In this document: positions 57,685 through 64,000 of the stretch, piece by piece
Numbering within the stretch: the first letter of the stretch is position 1
How the letters are laid out: every line of letters starts with the position of its first letter
Source: JBKEDS01 sp047975545
GTDB taxonomy: Bacteria > Bacteroidota > Bacteroidia > Flavobacteriales > Flavobacteriaceae
DNA length: 64,000 bases
Reading direction: 5' to 3'
NCBI GenBank assembly: GCA_047975545.1
Contig: JBKEDS010000013.1
Location: forward strand, 36,493 to 100,492
Position numbers and translations under genes: made by a program
Notes under the pieces: generated by a model
Databases searched by the model: none
Seen by the model: the letters and a program-made list of their open reading frames with translations, nothing else
What the model was told of the DNA's origin: nothing

Positions 57685-60462
57685 ATGAAACAACACCTAT
57701 TAATTATAGCGCTTTTACTTAGCGTTTTTGCGTATGCGCAAACCACAGGCTCGGTAGTGGGCAAACTAACCGATAAGGAATACAACAACGAGCCTTTGCC
57801 CTTTGCCAACGTTTTAATAAAAGGCACTACAAAAGGCACCACATCGGATATCGATGGATTATATAGCCTCGAATATTTAGACCCCGGTGCCTATACCTTG
57901 ATGTTTAGCTTTGTTGGCTACGAAACACAGGAAATACCCGTAACTATTGTGGCGGGAAAAGTAACCGAGGTTAACGTACCCATGGGTGCCAGCGCCGCCT
58001 CGTTGGACGAGGTTGTTATTACCACAACCACCAAGCGCGAAAGCGAAACGGCTTTACTATTGGAGCAAAAAAAATCGGTGGCCTTTAAAGCGTCTATTGG
58101 GGCAGAGGAACTATCGAGAAAAGGCGTGGGCGATGTTGCTGCCGCAGTAACAAAAGTTAGTGGCGTAACAAAACAAGAAGGTACGGGAAGCATTTTTGTA
58201 AGGGGCTTGGGCGACCGTTACAACGTTACCACTTTAAACGGACTGCCGTTGCCGTCCAACAACCCGGCGACAAAAAATATAAATTTGGATATTTTTTCGA
58301 CCGATATTGTGGAGTATGTGGCTATTAGCAAAACCTTTGAAGCCCAAAATTATGCCGATTTTGGTGGCGCCAATATTAATATTGTTTCCAAAAAACACTC
58401 GGGGTTGCCTTTTCTTGCTATTGGTGTAGGTTTGGGTGCTAATACCAATGTTTTAAAAGTAGACGATTTTTATTTACAGGACGGCCCTTCGTATCTTGGT
58501 TTTAATCATGGTAAAAAGCCGGACAATCCGTTTTTGCCCTACAACTATTCGACAAGTTGGGACAGGCAAAACACAAAAAACACCTTTAACAACAGTTACG
58601 CGCTTTCGACCGGAAAACGATTTAATATTGGCGAAAACGGCCGTTTGGGTACTTTTATTACCGCTTCGTTCGATGCCGACAATACATATACCGAAGGCTT
58701 GGACCGTGGTAGTATTACCGCCCAAGGCACTATTAATTCGGACCTTTACAAAAAATCGTACCAGCACAATACCAACACGACCGTAATGGGGTCGGCCGAT
58801 TATAAAATAAACAGCAACAACTCGCTACTGTTTTCTTCCATGTTTTTAAATTCCAGTGGCCAAAAGTATAGCGAGTACGAGGGCACCAACCAAAACTTCG
58901 ATGGTGGCGCATCGGGAGCCGGCGATATTTCGGGATTTATCAAGCGGGGTACTTTTGAAAGAACGCAATTAGTTGTAAACCAATTATTGGGCAAACACAA
59001 CCTTAGCAATAAATGGGAAGCAAATTGGGCGGTTGGCTATGGTGTTATGAACAATATCATCCCGGACCGTATGCAAAACACTTTTGTGCCTTCGCGCGAC
59101 GGCTCGGGAAATTACACCTTTTTTACCGATTCCAGTATCCATAACCATAGGTATTTCGAGGATTTAGAAGAAAAAGAAATATCGGCAAACGTTTCGGTAT
59201 CGTATAATTTTAGTAAAGCTGAAGATGAAAATTTTAAAGGAAAGGCCACTTTGGGCTATTCCGGAAGGATGAAGGATATCGACTTCAACTCCCAATTATA
59301 TGCTTTTTTCCCCGTAGCCAATTCAAATAATTTCCCGAAAGACGATATCCATAATGTAGACTACTACTTTAACGCCTCGAATTTTAATTATTCCAATGGC
59401 GACCAATCCAGTGTGGTTAACCAATTGTACAACGGCAATTTAGATTTGCATGCCGGATTTATTAATTTACAATACCAATTTACCGATAAACTATCCGTAA
59501 TTGCGGGGCTTAGGCTGGAGCAGTTGGACCAATCGGTATATTTTGTATCGCAATTGGCACCAAGTGGCGATACTTCAAGTTTTTCGCCGCTTAATGTACT
59601 TCCCAGTTTAATAGCCAAATATGTGCTTAACAACAAGCAAAACCTAAAATTTGCAGCCAGTAAAACCTATACTTTGCCGCAGTTTAAGGAAAAAGTAAAG
59701 CTGCTGTTTCAAGATGTTACGCAGGATTATTTTGGCAACCCGAGCTTGTACGCCTCGACAAATTACAATGTAGATTTGGGTTGGGAGTTTTACCCAAGTA
59801 ACGGCGAGCTAATTTCGGTTACCGGATTTGGAAAAATAATACAAGACCCCATTAACGAAATGTTTACCAACTCGTCGTCGGGCAATATTACCTATGCCAA
59901 TACAGGTAAAAAAGCCACCGTTGCAGGTGTTGAGGTCGAGTTTAGGAAAACTATTGTTGAAACTGAAAAAGAAAACGATTTAACCAACAAACTGTCGTTC
60001 GGGGTTAATGGTTCCTACCTATACCATAACCAAGATTTGGACAGGGATAAGGTTTTTTCCGAAAACGGTTTTGGCGCCAACTTTACCTTCGACGAAGCCA
60101 AGCTTTCGGGAGCATCGGATTTTTTGGCTAACGCCGATATTACATTTACTTCGCAATTTGCCAAAAACAAAGACTTTACCGCAACGCTTGCATACGCTTA
60201 TTTTTCCGATAAACTGGCGGTAATCGGCACACAGGGTCTGGGCAATATGGTCGATAAATCGATTAACAAATTGGATTTTGTTGTAAAAACCAACATTACC
60301 AAAGCCTTACAGTTGGGCTTGTCGTACAAAAACATTTTAAATCCGGCATACAAACGTGTTTTGGAACAAAGCAAAGTAGCCGCAAGTACAACCGACGATG
60401 TTTTGGTAAGCTCCTATAAAGCAGGATCGGATATCGGGCTTTCCTTAAAATATACGTTTTAA
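57685..60462 (+). CDS. TonB-dependent receptor of a phased-promoter locus
   Basis: A 925-residue outer-membrane transporter. The ATG at 57685 gives a signal peptide (MKQHLLIIALLLSVFAYAQ); the frame is open to a GTG at 57664. A carboxypeptidase-D-like module (about 22-105) is followed by the plug (about 130-240: GDVAAAVTKVSGVTKQEGTG, SIFVRGLGDRYNVTTLNGLP) and a large barrel ending DIGLSLKYTF with the usual terminal Phe. The substrate is unknown. It is paired with a surface-type beta-helix lipoprotein downstream, recalling receptor-lipoprotein uptake pairs, though that lipoprotein is not SusD-like. Confidence 0.9.
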   Translation: MKQHLLIIALLLSVFAYAQTTGSVVGKLTDKEYNNEPLPFANVLIKGTTKGTTSDIDGLYSLEYLDPGAYTLMFSFVGYETQEIPVTIVAGKVTEVNVPMGASAASLDEVVITTTTKRESETALLLEQKKSVAFKASIGAEELSRKGVGDVAAAVTKVSGVTKQEGTGSIFVRGLGDRYNVTTLNGLPLPSNNPATKNINLDIFSTDIVEYVAISKTFEAQNYADFGGANINIVSKKHSGLPFLAIGVGLGANTNVLKVDDFYLQDGPSYLGFNHGKKPDNPFLPYNYSTSWDRQNTKNTFNNSYALSTGKRFNIGENGRLGTFITASFDADNTYTEGLDRGSITAQGTINSDLYKKSYQHNTNTTVMGSADYKINSNNSLLFSSMFLNSSGQKYSEYEGTNQNFDGGASGAGDISGFIKRGTFERTQLVVNQLLGKHNLSNKWEANWAVGYGVMNNIIPDRMQNTFVPSRDGSGNYTFFTDSSIHNHRYFEDLEEKEISANVSVSYNFSKAEDENFKGKATLGYSGRMKDIDFNSQLYAFFPVANSNNFPKDDIHNVDYYFNASNFNYSNGDQSSVVNQLYNGNLDLHAGFINLQYQFTDKLSVIAGLRLEQLDQSVYFVSQLAPSGDTSSFSPLNVLPSLIAKYVLNNKQNLKFAASKTYTLPQFKEKVKLLFQDVTQDYFGNPSLYASTNYNVDLGWEFYPSNGELISVTGFGKIIQDPINEMFTNSSSGNITYANTGKKATVAGVEVEFRKTIVETEKENDLTNKLSFGVNGSYLYHNQDLDRDKVFSENGFGANFTFDEAKLSGASDFLANADITFTSQFAKNKDFTATLAYAYFSDKLAVIGTQGLGNMVDKSINKLDFVVKTNITKALQLGLSYKNILNPAYKRVLEQSKVAASTTDDVLVSSYKAGSDIGLSLKYTF

Positions 60463-60510
60463 AACTTATGGTTTAAATTAATGTTAGTCAAAATTTAATT
60501 TTATTGGCTT

Positions 60511-60588
60511 GTTGTTCTGAATGCTTATACTGGGTAAAGTCGAAGTGAAGAATCTATAACAAATAGGGATGTTTCACTTTTGTTCAAA
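60511..60588. repeat. Degenerate palindromic repeat (GTTCTGAATGC type)
   Basis: GTTCTGAATGCTTATACTGG, GTAAAGTCGAAGTGAAGAAT and a loose partner arm. Same family as 31262-31352, with decayed arms. Confidence 0.55.
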
Positions 60589-60682
60589 AAAATAAAACAT
60601 CTCCTTATTGTGCAACCTCTTTACTGTTTTTGAAAGGCATGTAAAGTTAACGTTAATAAATTAGGTTACGCCCCCGATATAC

Positions 60683-60738
60683 TTAACAACATCATAATAC
60701 TTAATTAACTTAATAAAAACACACTCTGCTTTTCTTTG
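60683..60738 (+). promoter_or_regulatory. Phased-repeat promoter 3 (OmpR/PhoB-type candidate)
   Basis: TTAAC 60683, ATAAT 60694 (weak), TTAAC 60705 at 11-bp steps; further TTAAC at 60647 and GTTAC at 60665 lie upstream off-register. The -7-like TTTCTTTG starts at 60731, 26 bp after the last pentamer, as in promoter 1. Drives the gene at 60772. Confidence 0.45.
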
Positions 60739-60771
60739 CCGAGTAAACAAAACTTAAAAAAAATTCAAAAA

Positions 60772-61875
60772 ATGAAAAAATCAATTCTATCAATTGCAGC
60801 CCTGGCGGGTCTTGTTTTTACCAGTTGTAGCGACGACGATAACACAGCGCCATCAAGCAGTTTCGAATTAAATGCAGCCGATTTTAAGGGCAATATTAAC
60901 GATGGTACGGTAACCTTAAACCCGGTGGAAACTTATGTATTAACCGGACCGCTTATTGTTAAGTCCGGCGCCACCTTAACCATTCCTGCGGGAACAACTA
61001 TTGAATCTGACCCTTCGGGCGACCCACTGGTTATGTATATTGGTGTTGAAAGAGGTGCAACTATTAATATCGATGGGCAACCCAACAACCCTGTTGTAAT
61101 GACCTCGGGGAAAACCGCTAAGGCCGAAGCCGATTGGGGCGGGCTAATTATTTGTGGCGATGCCCCCGTTAATACCGGTAGCAATGGCGAATCGGAAGTG
61201 GGCTTAATGGCCTACGGTGGCGATAACGCAACCGATTCTTCTGGTCGGGTTAATTATTTAAGAATTGAGTATACGGGGTCTAAATTCTCGTCCTCTAAAG
61301 AATATAACGGTGTATCGTTTTTTGGTGTGGGTAGCGGCACCCAAGTATCCAACATTTATGCTTACGAAAGTGGCGACGACGGTATCGAGTTTTTTGGCGG
61401 TACGGTAAACGCCAATAATTTGGCCATTATTAACGCTTACGACGATTCGCTGGACTTTGCCGATGGCTACAATGGCACCATTACCAACGTTTACATTTCG
61501 GGTATTAGCAAAGCGGGTGTCGAAGGTTCCAACAACGGGTCCAATGATATTGCAACGCCTATGACCAATGCCACTTTGGTAAACGTAACCATTGTAAAAG
61601 GCACCGACGCCAAATTTACGGCTTCGGAGCAGGCTATTAACTTTAAGGAAGGTGGCGGAAAACAAACCTATACCAATTTGTTTGTGTCCGGTATCGATAC
61701 CTTTGCAAAGTTGGACTCTGGTTCTGGTGCAACCGCAAGAATCGAGGCTGGCGATTTTAAGGTAAACGGTGTTAATTTTGTAGCAACAAGCAATTTAACC
61801 ACCGATTACGTTTCTACCCAAACGGGTGCCGGTAACGGTGCAAGCGAACCAACTTGGTTGGCGGCTATTAAGTAA
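60772..61875 (+). CDS. Surface-type lipoprotein with right-handed beta-helix features
   Basis: A 367-residue lipoprotein (ATG at 60772). Signal MKKSILSIAALAGLVFTSC with lipidated Cys19, followed at once by SDDDN, which fits the lipoprotein export signal described for Flavobacterium (acidic run after Cys), so surface exposure is likely. The rest is rich in Gly/Asn/Thr repeats (GATLTIPAGTTIESD, WGGLIICGDAPVN, NVYISGISKAGVEG) typical of a parallel beta-helix. No catalytic site is recognised. It follows the TonB-dependent receptor and ends at the terminator 61900-61935. Confidence 0.82.
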   Translation: MKKSILSIAALAGLVFTSCSDDDNTAPSSSFELNAADFKGNINDGTVTLNPVETYVLTGPLIVKSGATLTIPAGTTIESDPSGDPLVMYIGVERGATINIDGQPNNPVVMTSGKTAKAEADWGGLIICGDAPVNTGSNGESEVGLMAYGGDNATDSSGRVNYLRIEYTGSKFSSSKEYNGVSFFGVGSGTQVSNIYAYESGDDGIEFFGGTVNANNLAIINAYDDSLDFADGYNGTITNVYISGISKAGVEGSNNGSNDIATPMTNATLVNVTIVKGTDAKFTASEQAINFKEGGGKQTYTNLFVSGIDTFAKLDSGSGATARIEAGDFKVNGVNFVATSNLTTDYVSTQTGAGNGASEPTWLAAIK

Positions 61876-61899
61876 TAACTTTTGTTATTTAAACAATAA

Positions 61900-61935
61900 A
61901 AAAACGCCTCCCTTATCTAAGGAGGCGTTTTTCTG
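61900..61935. terminator. Bidirectional terminator
   Basis: AAAACGCCTCC pairs with GGAGGCGTTTTT around TTATCTAA. It lies between the convergent lipoprotein gene (stop 61875) and the YwqK/MORN-like gene (stop 61955). Confidence 0.9.
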
Positions 61936-61954
61936 TTTTTAGTATTTTCAAGCC

Positions 61955-62311
61955 TTAAAGCCCCTGATTGTTTTTAATATCAGTTTCTTTTAAACTTGCT
62001 ATAACATTAGCGTTATAGTCTACTTCTTTTACACTATCTTTAGTGTAATAAAACCATTTGCCGACTTTTTTCCCATTATCATAATGTCCAGAAACCGTTT
62101 TTTTGCCTTCTTCGTTAAAACTTAACCATTCGCCTTGCAATTTACCATCTGCAGTGTAAAACCCTGTTTGGCTTACAGCTCCATTGTCATGATAATAAAC
62201 CACCTCGATTAAATTGGTGTCCTTGTTAAGTTTTAATTCGCGCTTTTGCTCTTTTTGGGCAAAAGCAACCGCAGTAATTAAGAAGGCAAAAAGTAAAACT
62301 AACTTCTTCAT
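61955..62311 (-). CDS. Exported YwqK/MORN-like repeat protein
   Basis: 118 residues with a signal peptide (MKKLVLLFAFLITAVAFAQ; ATG at 62311, with the open frame extending to 62371 past the promoter). Three to four MORN_2-type strands follow (VVYYHDNGAVSQTGFYTADG, GEWLSFNEEGKKTVSGHYDN, GKKVGKWFYYT). Databases often call such proteins YwqK-type antitoxin, but no toxin gene is adjacent, so only the repeat family is safe. A complete Bacteroidota-type promoter precedes it (62338-62368). Confidence 0.82.
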   Translation of the reverse strand: MKKLVLLFAFLITAVAFAQKEQKRELKLNKDTNLIEVVYYHDNGAVSQTGFYTADGKLQGEWLSFNEEGKKTVSGHYDNGKKVGKWFYYTKDSVKEVDYNANVIASLKETDIKNNQGL

Positions 62312-62337
62312 AATTATGGGTTTTAAAATTGTACTAC

Positions 62338-62368
62338 CAAAGTTAGCAAATAAATAACGTTTAAGCAA
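62338..62368 (-). promoter_or_regulatory. Complete promoter of the YwqK/MORN-like gene
   Basis: On the minus strand: -33 element TTG (62368-62366), a 20-bp spacer, then TAACTTTG (62345-62338), matching the Bacteroidota TTTG-N19/21-TAnnTTTG arrangement, 26 bp before the ATG. Confidence 0.7.
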
Positions 62369-62587
62369 CATTTGCGTAACATTAATTTAATATTGAAATT
62401 ATAACATATTGTAATTCATTTGTTTAATTATTTTCGAAATTGAAAACTATTAATAATTACTTAATATTAAAATGATGGTTAAATAACTGAAAACCTTGAA
62501 ATTTACCGTGTCTTAAGACAACACTTTAGTATTTCATTATAATCCATTTAGTTTTTGTCGACTTTACATTATTATGATTTCTAGTTG

Positions 62588-62616
62588 GACTGCCTTTGGC
62601 CAAGGCAGTCTTTTTT
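62588..62616 (+). terminator. Orphan plus-strand terminator
   Basis: GACTGCCTT (62588-62596) pairs with AAGGCAGTC (62602-62610) around TGGCC, followed by TTTTTT. No plus-strand gene lies within 700 bp upstream, so it may end a small RNA. Confidence 0.8.
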
Positions 62617-62697
62617 GTTTTTACGCATAGATTCTGTGTTGATTTCCAAATAAAATCTTAATTTTTATTACTTTTGTTTTTCAAGACAGTCATTGAG

Positions 62698-63759
62698 CTA
62701 GTCTCTATAGCGTGTTTGAACCATTTGTGTTTGCACGCTATTTTTGTTTTCATAGTATTGGTTGTCATATATGGTTTCGTTTTTGAATAATATGTAAATA
62801 AGTTCCAATATCTTTCTTTGGATTGCCACTAGTGCTTTCATTTTTATACCGTGTTTTGATACTAATCGTGCATATATACTTTTAAAATTTTCATCCCACT
62901 TTACGGCACTCAACGCAGGTAAATGTACTGCTTTACGCAGGTTGCGGTTTCCTTTTTTGGATATTCTTGGCTTGCCTTTTATCGAAGTACCCGACTGTTT
63001 TTCTTTTACGTCTAAACCCGCATAGCCGGATAGCTGCGATTTGTTTCGGATTAATTCAAAACCGTTTGTTTCGGCTAGAACGATTATGGCAGTTAGGTTT
63101 CCAACACCCGGTATTGTTGTGATTCTTTGAATAATTTTTTTGACTTCCGGATATTTTTCTACCAAATCTGTTATGTCTTCTTTTATCTCTTTTTCTTGTG
63201 AATTTAGAAACTTTATTCTTGTTTCCATTCTTTCCAAACTCTTCTGGTTGGGTTCGGCTTCTGTTTTCTCAGCGTGTATCTGGTTTTTGATAATGCTCCG
63301 CTCTTGGACTATTTGATCCCGTTCACGGGTAAGCTGTTGTAATTCTTTATAAACATTTTTTGGCTTTGTCCATTGGTCCAATTTTCGCTCTAAACCGAAT
63401 TGTGCAATGGCTTGCGAACAGCTTTTGTCCGTTATGGTTTTTAGCTCCAATGTCCGCATATAATTGCTTATTTTGTTGGGCAACACGATACTTGCTTCAT
63501 AGCCGTTATCAGCTAAATAATAGGCAAATTTTTGGTGGTAAACACCTGTAGCTTCCATGACATAACGAACCCGAACATCAGCCCCAGCTAATCTATTTAC
63601 CCATTCTGCAAGATTTTTAATACCTGACTCACTGTTCTTAAATACTTTGTAGGCAAATAAGTCAATCGTAAAATCGTCAAATAAACGCCCTAAAGTGACT
63701 ACCAATTCTTTTTGTGCCACATCTATGCCGGCAACTTGTTTTACTACTTTTTTCATCAT
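62698..63759 (-). CDS. IS110-family transposase (DEDD recombinase)
   Basis: A 353-residue recombinase with an N-terminal RuvC-like DEDD domain (AGIDVAQKELVVTLG with the first Asp near residue 14, YVMEATGVYHQKFAYYLADN with Glu near 69) and a C-terminal Transposase_20 domain (ITTIPGVGNLTAIIVLAETN, LSGYAGLDVKEKQSGTSIKG, GNRNLRKAVHLPALSAV). The reading frame is intact. IS110 elements lack classic inverted repeats, so ends cannot be fixed by eye. At least 240 bp of non-coding sequence lies 5' of the gene. Confidence 0.92.
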   Translation of the reverse strand: MMKKVVKQVAGIDVAQKELVVTLGRLFDDFTIDLFAYKVFKNSESGIKNLAEWVNRLAGADVRVRYVMEATGVYHQKFAYYLADNGYEASIVLPNKISNYMRTLELKTITDKSCSQAIAQFGLERKLDQWTKPKNVYKELQQLTRERDQIVQERSIIKNQIHAEKTEAEPNQKSLERMETRIKFLNSQEKEIKEDITDLVEKYPEVKKIIQRITTIPGVGNLTAIIVLAETNGFELIRNKSQLSGYAGLDVKEKQSGTSIKGKPRISKKGNRNLRKAVHLPALSAVKWDENFKSIYARLVSKHGIKMKALVAIQRKILELIYILFKNETIYDNQYYENKNSVQTQMVQTRYRD

Positions 63760-64000
63760 TTCTATTTTTAATTATAAAGTGATGAATCTCCCTTCGTCTT
63801 TTCTCCTGGTTGGATATTCTGAATATTAAACACTGTTTAACTTCTTACATTCTGTTCAGACTCTAAAAGATAAAAAAGAATGAGGTAATTTCTATGGAAC
63901 GATATGCTTCAATGAGCTATCTTGTGGTTTATGTACTCTCATTCTTTTCACTTTATGAGTGCAAAATAACGCCACTTTTAATTTCTACAAACATAGGAGT
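63760..64000 (-). ncRNA. Candidate bridge-RNA region of the IS110 element
   Basis: The non-coding region 5' of the recombinase gene, as expected for the left end of IS110-group elements where the bridge RNA is encoded. It can form a long-range stem (AAAAGAATGAG near 63870 with CTCATTCTTTT near 63940-63950) around smaller hairpins such as GATA-GCT / AGC-TATC near 63900-63922. Exact ends are unknown and the element may extend past the window edge. Confidence 0.4.

Larger units (their letters stand above)
60463..60771. other. Intergenic region with repeat and third phased promoter
   Basis: 309 bp between receptor and lipoprotein genes. A degenerate palindromic repeat occupies about 60511-60588 and phased promoter 3 occupies 60683-60738. 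No gene is seen. Confidence 0.65.
62312..62697. other. Gene-free stretch with promoter and orphan terminator
   Basis: 386 bp between the YwqK/MORN-like gene and the IS110 transposase stop. It has the promoter 62338-62368, a 12-bp palindrome TGTCTTAAGACA near 62509-62520 and a strong plus-strand terminator (62588-62616) with no gene upstream of it on that strand. Confidence 0.65.

Noticed and set aside
1..64000. CRISPR array, cas genes, restriction-modification, toxin-antitoxin or other named defence systems
   Set aside because: No regularly spaced direct repeats and no such protein families are visible. The YwqK-like gene at 61955-62311 has no adjacent toxin.

Overview
The window comes from the chromosome of a member of the Bacteroidota, very probably family Flavobacteriaceae. 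The DNA is AT-rich, starts have no clear Shine-Dalgarno sequences, and the -7 promoter element TAnnTTTG recurs. It encodes type IX secretion components (PorZ and a type A sorting-domain protein), TonB-dependent receptors with carboxypeptidase-D-like N-terminal modules, and the flavobacterial neighbours DUF4175-ybeY-mnmG-methyltransferase, porZ-recO and fbp/GNAT/aspartate kinase. No genus can be named from this evidence. Most of the window is housekeeping chromosome, with two insertion sequences and many intergenic palindromic repeats.

Layout. 1-10065 is almost entirely minus strand: S41 peptidase, DUF4349 lipoprotein, rnpA, an OmpH/Skp-like lipoprotein, a methyltransferase, mnmG, ybeY and a giant DUF4175 coiled-coil protein. 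Two parS-like palindromes sit upstream of the methyltransferase and mnmG. 10256-12904 carries gltX, which contains an in-frame palindromic repeat, and an SPFH protein. 12930-18781 is a more accessory block: T9SS cargo, SH3-like protein, leucine-rich-repeat protein, a frameshifted TPR protein and a GNAT/FemAB-like protein. 18850-28650 holds DUF1761, glnS, folB, tRNA-Cys, LysE, ferritin, metG, an S66 carboxypeptidase, a HEAT protein and a JmjC-like protein. 28724-31191 has a small beta-barrel protein, a complete IS3-family element inserted just after it, and recX. 31394-36871 reads as one minus-strand operon, porZ-recO-TonB receptor. gdhA and small enzymes follow.

40388-46644 holds a NarL-type two-component system with a membrane protein and lipoprotein beside it, divergent from a 33-residue membrane microprotein, a 96-to-98-residue exported protein, a SulP anion transporter and a beta-carbonic anhydrase, probably a bicarbonate uptake and interconversion unit. 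47106-54828 has fbp, GNAT, aspartate kinase, an OlsF-like bifunctional acyltransferase for aminolipids, TM2, VOC, DUF1801 and a 2-hydroxyacid dehydrogenase. dgt follows.

56900-61875 is the most interesting block: an orphan carboxypeptidase-D-like module, a full TonB-dependent receptor and a surface-type beta-helix lipoprotein. Each is preceded by 11-bp-phased TTAAC/GTAAC-type repeats ending the same distance (26 bp) from a -7 element. This looks like a regulon controlled by an OmpR/PhoB-type activator. The window ends with a YwqK/MORN-like protein and an IS110-family transposase whose long upstream non-coding end may encode a bridge RNA.

Four or more families of intergenic repeats are spread across the window. 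One of them lies directly upstream of three unrelated genes in the same orientation, and another has been absorbed into the gltX reading frame. All calls are from reading the sequence; no searches were run.
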